From NCBI RefSeq assembly GCF_030409605.1, contig NZ_JAUFQG010000004.1, positions 1,474,001 to 1,538,000 of the forward strand: a DNA stretch of 64,000 nucleotides, written 5' to 3'. This DNA is from Simiduia curdlanivorans (GTDB lineage Bacteria > Pseudomonadota > Gammaproteobacteria > Pseudomonadales > Cellvibrionaceae). Below are positions 46,113-54,608 of this stretch, piece by piece. Position numbers and translations under genes: made by a program. The notes under the pieces were generated by a model. It saw only the letters and a list, made by a program, of their open reading frames with translations. It was not told where the DNA came from and searched no databases. The number at the start of each line of letters is the position of its first letter. Position 1 is the stretch's first letter.

Positions 46113-46544
46113 GTTGAACGGCGTAACCTTTGCGAATTGGCTGTACAGGCCATTTACATCAAAAACCGCGACTTGAAATTCATAGAGACCTTCGAGGTTG
46201 GCGAAGGTGTGAGATTCAATTTTATTGTCTTCATAAAGAATGTAGGTGTACTCAGCTTGTCCTTGTTTGCGGTAGCGCACTTCGTAACCGCCAATCTCAT
46301 TAATGCTAATTGGCTCCTTGTTTTCTCGCTCTGTAGGTGGGTTCCAGATTAACAGTACTTGCCCACTCACCCAGCCATCGGTTGGCTCGGGTGTTGGGGT
46401 TGGCGAGGGTGTAGGTGTTGGCGAGGGTGTAGGCGTTGGCACCGGTTCTACACCAGGGACATAGGGATTCTTTGCGCCACCGCCGCAAGCGCTGGTGAGC
46501 GCAATGAGGGTGAGTAGTGTTGCGAGTGAGTACCTATATCGCAT
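46110..46544 (-). CDS. Lipoprotein with Pro/Thr-repeat linker and fibronectin type III-like domain
   Basis: 144 residues. Lipoprotein signal RYRYSLATLLTLIALTSAC. A proline/threonine/serine linker of tandem PTPTPSPTP-type units covers about residues 35-55, encoded by near-perfect DNA repeats around 46381-46440. The C-terminal 90 residues (VLLIWNPPTERENKEPISINEIGGYEVRYRKQG...YEFQVAVFDVNGLYSQFAKV) form one fibronectin type III domain. It probably sits on the outer membrane and presents the FN3 domain. It is minus-strand, 160 bp downstream of prsR, and ends in its own terminator. Linker length could vary between strains through repeat slippage. Confidence 0.8.
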   Translation of the reverse strand: MRYRYSLATLLTLIALTSACGGGAKNPYVPGVEPVPTPTPSPTPTPSPTPTPEPTDGWVSGQVLLIWNPPTERENKEPISINEIGGYEVRYRKQGQAEYTYILYEDNKIESHTFANLEGLYEFQVAVFDVNGLYSQFAKVTPFN

Positions 46545-46704
46545 TTTGTATCAGTTTTCCGCACATCGTTATGACGCAGGGGAATGTGCCTGTCGGCCAT
46601 GGCTTTGGCAATGGATTTAGGCGCCAAATCGATAAAGTGTGACAGATCTCTAGTGGTTGTAAGCTTTTTCGACAGTGTGTTGTCTTGAGGTTAATTAAAT
46701 TGGC

Positions 46705-48066
46705 CTAGGTAGAGGTAATTGTAATGTCATGCTTTTTTATTAGGTCGTAAAATGTCGGGCGAGTGATGCCTAACAGTTTCGCCGCGGTGGAGATGTTGTT
46801 ATCGGTCATGCATAGGGCGCGGGTTATTGCGGCCTTCTCTGCATCGTTGCGCACCTGGCGCAAATTCAAACTCAGCTCAGCTTCTTGGCACAGGCCTAGA
46901 TCGTCGCAGTTGATCATTTTGCTATCGGCCATAATCACCGCGCGTTTTATTTTGTTTTCCATTTCGCGCACATTGCCAGGCCATTCGTAAGCCTCTATGG
47001 CGGCGATGGCGTCGGTGGTGAAATCGGTGATCACTTGCTCGTGCTCTTTGGCAAATTGGCGCTTGAAGTGGCGTGCTAGCAGTACTTTGTCGCCATCGCG
47101 TTGGCGCAGTGGCGGTATGTCGATGGTGATTTCGCTGATTCGGTAGTAGAGGTCTTCGCGGAAGGAGCCGGCCGCCACCATGTCTTTGAGGTTTTTATTG
47201 GTGGCACAAATTACTCGCACATCGACGCTAATTTCAGTTCTGCCTCCCACCCGCTCGATCACGCGCTCCTGTAAAAAGCGCAGTAATTTAGCCTGTAGAT
47301 TGTGGGGCATATCGCCAATTTCATCGAGGAATAGGGTGCCGCTGTTGGCGGTTTCTATTTTGCCGAGGGTTTGTTTGGCGGCGCCGGTGAAGGCGCCCTT
47401 CTCGTAGCCGAACAGTTCGCTCTCAATTAAATTTTCGGGCACGGCGGCACAGTTAATGGCGACAAAGCGTTGGTCGCTGCGCGGGCTGAGCTGATGGATG
47501 GCGCGTGCCATGACTTCCTTGCCGGTGCCGCTTTCGCCCAGCAAGCAGCAGGTGACGTTGGCCGGGGCAATTTTTTCCAGCGTGCGGCAAATCTTCAGCA
47601 TGGCGGGGTCGTTGGTGAGCAGGCCTTCCAGCGGCTGTTGCCGTTGGGTTTGCAGGCGCCGGTTTTCTTGCTCTAGGTGGTGAATGTGAAAGGCGCGCTG
47701 AACAATGAGGTCGAGGGAATCTGGGTCGACCGGTTTTTGATAGTAGTCGTAGGCGCCCATGCCGATCGCGGCGATGGCGTGCTCTTGATCGGTTTTGCCG
47801 GTCATCACAATGATTTTAGTGGTGGGCGATATGCGCAAAATTTCCTGTACGCATTTAAAGCCTTCGGCGGTGCCATCTGGATCGGGGGGTAGGCCGAGGT
47901 CTTGGATGATGACGGCTGGCTCGTGTTTTCTTACCGCAGTGCTGGCGTCGTCTCGGGTTTCAGCGAAGACGGTTTCATATTGGTCGAAATGCCAGCGCAA
48001 TTGATTTTGCAGGCCGCGGTCATCTTCGACGATCAGCAATATGGGTTTGTCTTCGGGTTTGTTCAT
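46705..48066 (-). CDS. prsR: PEP-CTERM-box response regulator PrsR (sigma-54 activator)
   Basis: 453 residues. Receiver domain with acidic pair near residues 15-16, phosphoacceptor Asp in AVIIQDLGLPP (about 56) and Lys near 111. AAA+ domain with Walker A GESGTGKE (about 177) and the sigma-54 contact loop GAFTGA (about 224), plus LFLDEIGDMPHNLQAKLLRFLQE. C-terminal Fis-type helix-turn-helix NISTAAKLLGITRPTFYDLIKKH. Matches PrsR, which together with PrsK activates sigma-54-dependent genes at XrtA loci. The near-consensus -24/-12 promoter before the PEP-CTERM gene is a plausible target. Its start lies 15 bp downstream of the prsK stop codon, consistent with a prsK-prsR operon. Confidence 0.93.
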   Translation of the reverse strand: MNKPEDKPILLIVEDDRGLQNQLRWHFDQYETVFAETRDDASTAVRKHEPAVIIQDLGLPPDPDGTAEGFKCVQEILRISPTTKIIVMTGKTDQEHAIAAIGMGAYDYYQKPVDPDSLDLIVQRAFHIHHLEQENRRLQTQRQQPLEGLLTNDPAMLKICRTLEKIAPANVTCCLLGESGTGKEVMARAIHQLSPRSDQRFVAINCAAVPENLIESELFGYEKGAFTGAAKQTLGKIETANSGTLFLDEIGDMPHNLQAKLLRFLQERVIERVGGRTEISVDVRVICATNKNLKDMVAAGSFREDLYYRISEITIDIPPLRQRDGDKVLLARHFKRQFAKEHEQVITDFTTDAIAAIEAYEWPGNVREMENKIKRAVIMADSKMINCDDLGLCQEAELSLNLRQVRNDAEKAAITRALCMTDNNISTAAKLLGITRPTFYDLIKKHDITITST

Positions 48067-48081
48067 CTTGGCCTTGCTTCC

Positions 48082-50139
48082 CTAGCTTGCAAAAGGTGTG
48101 GGTTCTAATACCGGCAGGGTGAAGGTGACTTTTGTGCCCTTGCCGACTTCTGAGAATACATCCAACGTTCCATCGAGTTCTTTTATGTACTCGCGGGATA
48201 GGTATGCACCAATGCCCATGCCCTTGCCCGATTTGGTGGTGTCAAAGGGTTTGAATAGGCGGTTGTTGATGAAATCCCAATCCATGCCACAGCCGGTATC
48301 TTGTATGGTGATGCAGGCGGTGTTGTTGTCGACGCCGAGTGTAACATGCACGCCGCCATCTTCGTCGGTTGCATCGAGTGCGTTTTTGATGAAGTGGCTG
48401 ATGGTCATGACTAGACGCACTTCATCGGCGTGAATGGTATGGGTGACTTTATCTAATTGGCTGGTCAGTTGTTGCTTGCCCGAGCGGCATTCTTCTATTG
48501 CTTGACGCACGGCATCGGTGATTTTAATTTCTTCGATCAATTCATTTTTGCCGCGCTTTAATTTTTTCAATAGGTTGCGCATGCGCTCGACCGAGCTATC
48601 GATAGTGCTGATGGCGTCGTCGAAAAAGGCTGGGTTGTGTTTATGTTTTTCGGCGTTCTTTACCACCAGAGCTTGCTGGGCAATTAAGTTATTGAGGTCG
48701 TGGATAATAAAGGCCACAAGCTTATTGTAGGTGTCGAATTGGCGGTTCTCCGCTAGCTGCTCAGATTGCTGGTGCAGCTTCAGGTAGCTGGCCAACTGCC
48801 GGCCGGTGGTTTTGAGTAGGTCTAAATCTTCCCAGGTTAATAGGCTGCTTGTTTGCGGTTCACTTAAGGCCATAAAGCCAATCAATTCTTTGCCGGCAAT
48901 GAGCGGGAAAATAAGCCAAAGCTCGTGAATGTTTTCTGCCCACAGTGGCAATAACTCGTTGTGCTGGCTGAGTGTTTGATTATCTTTGGCTGCGGGAAAA
49001 TAAATCCATTCAGCCTCCAGCATATTTTTACAGAAGGGGCTGTTGGCCGGCTCTTTGGCGAGATGCAATTGGCTGTTAATCGAGAGCTGAAACACCGGCA
49101 CAAATTGGTCCGATTTGCGTATCCAAAGTGCACCGCCTAAGGCTTTAGTAATGGATGCGGCGGCGAGAAACGCGCGTTCGTTCGCCTCTTCTTCATTGGC
49201 CGGCAGGGCTAAAAAATTAATGAGCCGAAGCCATTCGCTGCGGTAATCGTACTTATGGCGAAATAGGTGTTTATTAATTTGCACCGACAGGCGTGCCCGT
49301 AAGCGCGAGCTCATCAGCAGCGTGACAATCATTAACGTGGCGGCAATAAGCACTAAGCTGTAAACCACCGAACCCCAGTTGCCGCCGTAGATGCGTACAT
49401 AGTAGCCGCCGAGTGAGAGCACCATAAACAAACTGCCCACCGCCACCAGCGAGGTGGTGTAGAAAGCTATAGGGCGCGACAGCACGAGGTTTGCCGGCAG
49501 CGGCCCCTGTTGGCCCAGTACTTGGCTGCCAAGCGCGATAAATAAGCACACGCCTATGGACACGGCGGCGCGAGATTGCCACAGCAAGGGGTCGTATTCT
49601 TGGAAAATGATCGCGTGGCTATAGAGATACACGTCGTATAAAAACAGTGCGCCAAGGCTTAGGGTAATTAATTTATTTTGCCGGTTATTTTCTGTGGCGT
49701 AGCGATAGGCTTGCTCGACACAGACGAGACAGGCGACCGACAGCAGCAGCGCCACCCAAGTAGAAAAGTGATACAGCGGCTCGAACTCAGTGATTGCCGA
49801 AAGCAGTACTAGCCCCGTGGCCGGCCAGCTAATAGCGAACAGCACGTTCAAGCTGGTGGGGAGTTTGTGCCGGTTGGTGCGGGTGAGCATGTGGCGCAAG
49901 GCGAGTGCCCAGGCGGCAAAATGTAGGCACTCGAGCACTAAAATATAGTAGGGCGAAATCGCGAAGTTGCTAAAGGTGAGGGCAATGGCGACTAAGTTAG
50001 CGCCGTGGATAACCGCCGCGCCGCCAAAGCCGAGTAGCTGGGGGTTTTTGCGTCGGCCGGCAAATAATACCCCAGCTAGCACCCAAGCTAGAATGGCGGC
50101 ACATAAAAAGGCCGTGAGCGATACTTGTGAAAACTCCAT
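48082..50139 (-). CDS. prsK: PEP-CTERM-system membrane histidine kinase PrsK
   Basis: 685 residues. Roughly nine to ten N-terminal helices (residues 1-290), a GAF-like region (about 300-445), then a kinase core with H-box FIIHDLNNLIAQQ, N-box HFIKNALDATDEDGG and G-boxes DTGCGMDWDFI and SGKGMGIGAYLSREY. The multi-helix plus GAF architecture is typical of PrsK (TIGR02916). It senses an unknown envelope or EPS-related signal and phosphorylates PrsR. Same strand as prsR and 15 bp upstream of it. Its promoter is in the 310-bp gap to the RmlD-like gene. Confidence 0.93.
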   Translation of the reverse strand: MEFSQVSLTAFLCAAILAWVLAGVLFAGRRKNPQLLGFGGAAVIHGANLVAIALTFSNFAISPYYILVLECLHFAAWALALRHMLTRTNRHKLPTSLNVLFAISWPATGLVLLSAITEFEPLYHFSTWVALLLSVACLVCVEQAYRYATENNRQNKLITLSLGALFLYDVYLYSHAIIFQEYDPLLWQSRAAVSIGVCLFIALGSQVLGQQGPLPANLVLSRPIAFYTTSLVAVGSLFMVLSLGGYYVRIYGGNWGSVVYSLVLIAATLMIVTLLMSSRLRARLSVQINKHLFRHKYDYRSEWLRLINFLALPANEEEANERAFLAAASITKALGGALWIRKSDQFVPVFQLSINSQLHLAKEPANSPFCKNMLEAEWIYFPAAKDNQTLSQHNELLPLWAENIHELWLIFPLIAGKELIGFMALSEPQTSSLLTWEDLDLLKTTGRQLASYLKLHQQSEQLAENRQFDTYNKLVAFIIHDLNNLIAQQALVVKNAEKHKHNPAFFDDAISTIDSSVERMRNLLKKLKRGKNELIEEIKITDAVRQAIEECRSGKQQLTSQLDKVTHTIHADEVRLVMTISHFIKNALDATDEDGGVHVTLGVDNNTACITIQDTGCGMDWDFINNRLFKPFDTTKSGKGMGIGAYLSREYIKELDGTLDVFSEVGKGTKVTFTLPVLEPTPFAS

Positions 50140-50278
50140 TATGTGTGTCGTCCGTGAAGCAAGGGCTTAGGTCTGTTACCGCTCATTGGGTCGACGCTGC
50201 TAGGCGCTGGTTTTGGCGCTCGCGAGGCCCAGTAAAATGTTAACGGCTTTGATCGCAGGCCCTAGTCTAACGGGTCTT

Positions 50279-50296
50279 GGCATTTGTACAAATGCC
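50279..50296. promoter_or_regulatory. Perfect 18-bp palindrome (candidate operator)
   Basis: GGCATTTGTACAAATGCC, reverse complement of itself, 140 bp before prsK and 154 bp before the RmlD-like gene. Exact symmetry suggests a dimeric regulator site for one of the two divergent genes. Confidence 0.5.
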
Positions 50297-50395
50297 GAAG
50301 AGCCGAACTATAGTCAATTCGGGCACCGGATGGGCCGATGTGGCGGCTAATCTTCCCAATTGGTGACCTGAGTCTCGTCAAGCGGGTCTCGGGCG

Positions 50396-50412
50396 AGTAG
50401 AGTATCTCTACT
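50396..50412. repeat. 17-bp inverted repeat before the RmlD-like gene
   Basis: AGTAGAG-TAT-CTCTACT, perfect 7-bp arms, 38 bp before ATG 50450. Possible operator overlapping a promoter. Confidence 0.4.
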
Positions 50413-50449
50413 TTCATTATTTTATCGGTAGCGTGTTTCCCTCTTAACT

Positions 50450-51337
50450 ATGGCCATTAATATTCTGCTAACGGACACTTCCTCCCCTTTAGGTATTGGC
50501 CTGAGAAATAAGTTCGAGTCCACAACATTTCGTTTTGTTGCCGAGCATCCAGCCGAGCTGAGTTGGCGCGATGAGTCGCAAGTGCGCGAATACCTAGCCG
50601 AAGTCAAACCGCATCTCGTGCTTAACACCATCGGCTGGGGCGAGGGCACGGCGATTAAGCCCGATTTGTTAGCCGACGGCGCCGAGTGTTTGGGTCGGTG
50701 TTTGGCCGGATCGTCGGCCTCGGTGTTACACCTGTCGAGCTACCGGATTTTTCATGGCGAGGGCAAGGTCAGCCACACCGAGGCGGATGTGCCGAAGGCG
50801 GCAAGCGATTTGTCCAAGGCTTTCGCCCAGGCTGAGTCTGCGATCTTGGGCGCGCTTCCCTCGTCTTTGGTGTTGCGTTCGAGCTGGGTGCTGTCCACCG
50901 AGGGCGGCAGTTTGCTGGCTCGGTTGCTGGCCGATTTTGAAGCCGGTCGGTCGACAGTTATCAGCGAGCATTGGCGCGGTACGCCGGTAATGGTTAGCGA
51001 TGTGGTGCGCGCGGTATACGCGGTTACCCAGCAAATTATTTACGGTGCCAACAACTGGGGCGTGATGCATTTCGGCAGCAGCGATGTGTGTTCTGAGTCG
51101 GTATTTGCTCACAAGATTCAAGACATGGTGCAAGCGGAGACCGGACGGCTGTTGCAGTTGGAGGCCATTGAAACGGAAACCGACAACAGTGCCGTGTTAG
51201 AGGTTAGGCGTTTGCGCGATTGCTTTGGATTGCAGCCGAGAAGCTGGCGCCAAGGCTTGCGCCCCGCTGTGCGGCGCTGGTTAGATCGGCGCGGCTTGCT
51301 CGCCGAAGTGGATTCTGCGGTGGTGGAAAATGACTAG
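50450..51337 (+). CDS. RmlD-like SDR-fold protein lacking catalytic residues
   Basis: 295 residues. The fold is close to dTDP-4-dehydrorhamnose reductase: VKPHLVLNTIGWGE, SSASVLHLSSYRIFHGEGKVSHTEADVPKAAS and SLVLRSSWVL...GGSLLARLLADF. Two features are missing. The glycine-rich loop is degenerate (LTDTSSPLGIGL instead of GxxGQLG), and the YxxxK pair has lost its tyrosine (ASDLSKAFAQAE). It may therefore be a non-enzymatic relative, like MAT2B-type subunits, or act on another substrate. The gene is alone, with a bidirectional terminator behind it. Confidence 0.7.
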   Translation: MAINILLTDTSSPLGIGLRNKFESTTFRFVAEHPAELSWRDESQVREYLAEVKPHLVLNTIGWGEGTAIKPDLLADGAECLGRCLAGSSASVLHLSSYRIFHGEGKVSHTEADVPKAASDLSKAFAQAESAILGALPSSLVLRSSWVLSTEGGSLLARLLADFEAGRSTVISEHWRGTPVMVSDVVRAVYAVTQQIIYGANNWGVMHFGSSDVCSESVFAHKIQDMVQAETGRLLQLEAIETETDNSAVLEVRRLRDCFGLQPRSWRQGLRPAVRRWLDRRGLLAEVDSAVVEND

Positions 51338-51420
51338 GCTGCGCTGGGTTACTTAGCTGTTGGTTTTAGGTGTTGAGCTTAGATGTTCAGCTAAATGTTA
51401 ATAATTAGATTTTCGAGCAT

Positions 51421-51449
51421 AAAAAAACCCGCTGCTGCGGGTGTTTTTA
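51421..51449. terminator. Bidirectional terminator between the RmlD-like gene and fabB
   Basis: AAAAAAACCCGC-TGCT-GCGGGTGTTTTTA: six-bp GC-rich stem flanked by A and T runs, serving both convergent genes. Confidence 0.85.
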
Positions 51450-51464
51450 TGTAGCGGGTATTGC

Positions 51465-52676
51465 TTAGTCTAGCTTTTCGAACACGAGGCAGGCATTGGT
51501 GCCGCCGAAGCCGAAGCTGTTCGACATGGCGCGCTTAATAGCCACTTCTTTGCGCTCGGTTAAAATGTTTAAGCCCTTGGCCGCTTCATCTAGGGCCGCG
51601 ATATTGGCGCTGGCGCACAAAAATTTGTTTTCCATCATCAACAAGCAGTAGATGGCTTCTTGAACACCGGTGGCGCCTAATGAGTGACCGGTGAGGGATT
51701 TGGTCGAGCTGATGGCTGGTGACTTGTCGCCGAACACGGCTTGAATCGCGCCCAGCTCGGCCATGTCGCCCACGGGGGTGGAGGTGCCGTGCGAGTTGAT
51801 GTAGTCGATGTCGCCATTGACAGTAGACATGGCCATCTTCATGCAGCGCTGCGCGCCTTCGCCCGAGGGCGCAACCATGTCGTAGCCGTCAGACGTGGCG
51901 CCGTAGCCAACCAGTTCTGCGTAAATTTTCGCGCCGCGGGCTTTCGCGTGCTCGTATTCTTCTAGCACCAAGCAACCACCGCCACCGGCTATCACAAAGC
52001 CATCGCGCTCGGCGTCGTAGGCGCGCGAGGCTTGCTGTGGGGTTTCGTTGTACTTGGTAGACAAGGCGCCCATGGCATCGAACAGCGCGGTTAAGGTCCA
52101 GTGCTCTTCTTCGCCGCCGCCAGCAAAGACGATGTCTTGTTTGCCCATCTGAATCAATTCCATCGCATTGCCAATGCAGTGTGCGCTGGTGGCGCAGGCA
52201 GAGGAGATGGAGTAGTTGTAGCCTTTGATTTTGAACGGCGTGGCCAAGCAAGCCGATACCGTCGAACCCATGGTTTGGGTGACGCGGTAGGGGCCAACGC
52301 GCTTGATGCCTTTCTCGCGGGCAATGTCGGCGGATTCAACTAAATTGGCCGACGAGGCGCCACCAGAGCCCATGATCAGGCCAGTGCGCTCGTTCGATAC
52401 CTGCTCTTCGCTCAGCTTGGCGTCTTCGATCGCCTGCTTCATGGCCACGTAGGAGTAGCCGGCAGCATCGCCCATGAAGCGCAAGGTTTTGCGGTCTATG
52501 TGTTCTTTCAGGTCTATATCAACAACGCCAGCCACTTGGCTGCGAAAGCCCATGTCCGCATATTCTTGCTTGAAGCGAATGCCTGAACGGCCTTCGCGCA
52601 GAGCCTCGACAACGGATGCTTTGTCAGTTCCGATGCAGGAAGTGATGCCTAAGCCGGTAACTACTACGCGTTTCAT
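51465..52676 (-). CDS. fabB: Beta-ketoacyl-ACP synthase I
   Basis: 403 residues from ATG 52676, chosen because AGAGGT is 7-8 bp upstream and the protein then begins MKRVVVTGLGITS as usual; a longer frame adds 21 unrelated residues. Catalytic Cys in SISSACATSAHCIGNA, His residues in NSHGTSTPVGD and SLTGHSLGATGVQEAIY. Elongates cis-unsaturated fatty acids at the C10 step together with FabA. Encoded 119 bp downstream of fabA on the same strand, the typical gammaproteobacterial fabAB operon. Confidence 0.95.
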   Translation of the reverse strand: MKRVVVTGLGITSCIGTDKASVVEALREGRSGIRFKQEYADMGFRSQVAGVVDIDLKEHIDRKTLRFMGDAAGYSYVAMKQAIEDAKLSEEQVSNERTGLIMGSGGASSANLVESADIAREKGIKRVGPYRVTQTMGSTVSACLATPFKIKGYNYSISSACATSAHCIGNAMELIQMGKQDIVFAGGGEEEHWTLTALFDAMGALSTKYNETPQQASRAYDAERDGFVIAGGGGCLVLEEYEHAKARGAKIYAELVGYGATSDGYDMVAPSGEGAQRCMKMAMSTVNGDIDYINSHGTSTPVGDMAELGAIQAVFGDKSPAISSTKSLTGHSLGATGVQEAIYCLLMMENKFLCASANIAALDEAAKGLNILTERKEVAIKRAMSNSFGFGGTNACLVFEKLD

Positions 52677-52795
52677 AAGTGACCTCTGATTGAAGTTAGG
52701 TCGAGCCTCGTCGAAAGGTGCGAGCGCTCGATCTGGCAATTATCGCACAAGAGTGCGATAGCTGCTTTTTGGATTGCCAATGCAAATGGATATTA

Positions 52796-53320
52796 TTAGA
52801 AGGCGTCTGTGTTGCCAAATAAGCCGACGCGTAGGTCTTTGGCGAAATAAATGTCTTTGCCGTCAACGGATACGCGACCATCGGCGATGCCCATGATCAG
52901 TTTGCGCTCGATCACGCGCTTTAAGTTAATGTGGTAGGTGACTTTCTTCGCCGTGGGTAGAATCTGGCCGGTAAATTTCACTTCACCTGAGCCCAGCGCA
53001 CGTCCGCGACCGGGGTTGCCTTTCCAGGCGAGGAAGAAGCCCACTAGCTGCCACATGGCATCTAAGCCGAGGCAGCCTGGCATGACCGGGTCGCCGGGGA
53101 AGTGGCAGTCGAAAAACCAGAGGTCTGGATTGATATCCAGCTCGGCGACAATTTCACCTTTACCAAACTCACCACCTTCGGCCGCGATATGCACGATGCG
53201 GTCGAGCATCAGCATGTTGGGAATGGGTAGTTGGGCGTTGCCCGGGCCAAACATGCGGCCATGGCCACACTCGAGTAAATCGTCGCGTGTGTAGGCATTC
53301 TTTCTGTCAGCAGGGATCAT
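52796..53320 (-). CDS. fabA: 3-hydroxydecanoyl-ACP dehydratase/isomerase
   Basis: 174 residues from ATG 53320 with AAAGGCG upstream; the longer frame adds 14 atypical residues. The active site DCHFPGDPVMPGCLGLDAMWQL carries the catalytic histidine, and WFFDCHFPGD is diagnostic for FabA. It makes the cis-3 decenoyl intermediate of unsaturated fatty acids. Upstream of fabB and downstream of ispB. A 19-bp inverted repeat is located in the ispB-fabA gap. Confidence 0.95.
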   Translation of the reverse strand: MIPADRKNAYTRDDLLECGHGRMFGPGNAQLPIPNMLMLDRIVHIAAEGGEFGKGEIVAELDINPDLWFFDCHFPGDPVMPGCLGLDAMWQLVGFFLAWKGNPGRGRALGSGEVKFTGQILPTAKKVTYHINLKRVIERKLIMGIADGRVSVDGKDIYFAKDLRVGLFGNTDAF

Positions 53321-53396
53321 ATATCGCCTTTCTTCGTGGTGGGGCCAAAGCCCAGTCTGCAAAGCCCGCCATTCTACCGGCTGAGGAGTGGTTGTC

Positions 53397-53415
53397 TAGC
53401 CTAGATCTTAGGCTA
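53397..53415. promoter_or_regulatory. 19-bp inverted repeat upstream of fabA
   Basis: TAGCCTA-GATCT-TAGGCTA, perfect 7-bp arms, 77 bp before the fabA start and 10 bp after the ispB stop. Either an operator for fabA or a weak terminator of ispB; there is no T-tract. Confidence 0.5.
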
Positions 53416-53424
53416 AACAGCGGG

Positions 53425-54387
53425 TCAATGGTCGCGGGCTACGCTGAAATTGGCCAGATCGACCAAGGCCTGTTTATAGCTGGAGTCGGGTAAAACAGCC
53501 AGCTTGGCTATCGCTTGTTGGGCTTGATGCTTGGCTGCATCTAGGGTGTAGGTGGAGCCGCCGGTGGCTTTTACCACGGCCAGTACTTGGCCGAGCAGGC
53601 TGGCGTCGCTGCTGCGGATAGCCTGCGCGATCAGCGCTTTTTGCTCTGCGTCACCGAGAGCCATAGCGCGCAATAGCGGCAGTGTGGGTTTGCCTTCGGC
53701 TAAGTCGTCGCCGACGTTTTTGCCCAGTGTGGCGGCATCGCCTTCGTAATCTAGGGCGTCATCGACCAGTTGGAAGGCTAGGCCTAGGTGATAGCCATAG
53801 GCTCTTAGTTGTTCTTGAGTGTCTTTCGGTGCGCCGGCGAGTAGTGCTGCTGATTCACAGGCAGCTTCGAATAGTGCCGCAGTCTTTTTGTGAATGACGG
53901 TGTAGTAGTCGGCTTCGCTAATGTCTGGGTTTTTGGCATTGACCAGCTGCTGCACTTCCCCTTCGGAAATGACGTTGGTGGTATTGGCAAGGATGTTCAT
54001 GATTTCCATGCGCCCGATGCCGACCATCATCTGAAAGGCGCGCGAGTAGAGGAAGTCGCCCACCAGCACCGAGGGCGCGTTGCCCCATTGGGCGTTGGCG
54101 GTGGGGCGGCCACGGCGCAGGGCCGATACATCCACCACGTCGTCGTGCAGTAGCGTGGCGGTGTGGATAAATTCGATAATGGCGGCCAGGTCGAGCCGCG
54201 CGGCTTGCTTGTAGCCCAGCGCGTTGGCGCAAAGCAGCACCAGTAGTGGGCGCAAGCGCTTGCCGCCTGCTTCTACTAAGTAGTGGCCGATATTCTCCAC
54301 CAGCCCGACATCTGAGTGCAGCTGCTTGATGATAAGTTGGTTGACCTGCTCGAAATCAGCGGCAACGGCTTTGTGGAAAGACAACAT
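53425..54387 (-). CDS. ispB: Octaprenyl diphosphate synthase
   Basis: 320 residues. First aspartate-rich motif LLHDDVVDVSALRRGRPTAN, second motif FQLVDDALDYEGDAATLGKNVGDDLAEGKPTLP, and the substrate region GGKRLRPLLVLL. Makes the isoprenoid side chain of ubiquinone. Divergent from rplU as in many gammaproteobacteria. fabA follows on the same strand after 104 bp. Confidence 0.94.
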   Translation of the reverse strand: MLSFHKAVAADFEQVNQLIIKQLHSDVGLVENIGHYLVEAGGKRLRPLLVLLCANALGYKQAARLDLAAIIEFIHTATLLHDDVVDVSALRRGRPTANAQWGNAPSVLVGDFLYSRAFQMMVGIGRMEIMNILANTTNVISEGEVQQLVNAKNPDISEADYYTVIHKKTAALFEAACESAALLAGAPKDTQEQLRAYGYHLGLAFQLVDDALDYEGDAATLGKNVGDDLAEGKPTLPLLRAMALGDAEQKALIAQAIRSSDASLLGQVLAVVKATGGSTYTLDAAKHQAQQAIAKLAVLPDSSYKQALVDLANFSVARDH

Positions 54388-54478
54388 AGAAGTTTCACTT
54401 TGCAGGTCTGGGCGGATCGCATGCTAGGCAGGGCGAGTGGGGGTGTCAAGGTTAGTGAAGAAGTATGACATAAGGAGG

Positions 54479-54507
54479 TTGCGGTTAGTTGGTCGATGAA
54501 GTAGAAT
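54479..54507 (+). promoter_or_regulatory. Sigma-70-type promoter of the rplU operon
   Basis: TTGCGG - 17 bp - TAGAAT, about 100 bp upstream of rplU. The -10 box matches 5 of 6 positions; the -35 is weak. Confidence 0.5.
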
Positions 54508-54608
54508 CGCGCACCCTGAAATTGCACACGACGCAAGTTGATAAAATGCAAGCCTGACAATAGGTGCGCTACTTCGTGTCGTCCAGTTTTGTGAATTGGA
54601 GCGGAAAT

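Larger units (their letters stand above)
50140..50449. other. 310-bp divergent intergenic region upstream of prsK
   Basis: Holds a perfect 18-bp palindrome at 50279-50296 and a second inverted repeat at 50396-50412. No sigma-54 or clear sigma-70 box was found on either strand, so promoters are unassigned. Confidence 0.5.

Noticed and set aside
46589..46604. Possible sigma-54 promoter before the FN3 lipoprotein gene
   Set aside because: Minus-strand AGGCACATTCCCCTGC has one base too many between GG and GC; sigma-54 spacing is strict.
50278..50296. TGGCAT start of the palindrome read as a sigma-54 -24 box
   Set aside because: The GC element is at the wrong distance; the palindrome is a better explanation.
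54388..54608. L21 autoregulatory leader
   Set aside because: No convincing conserved leader structure could be read upstream of rplU.
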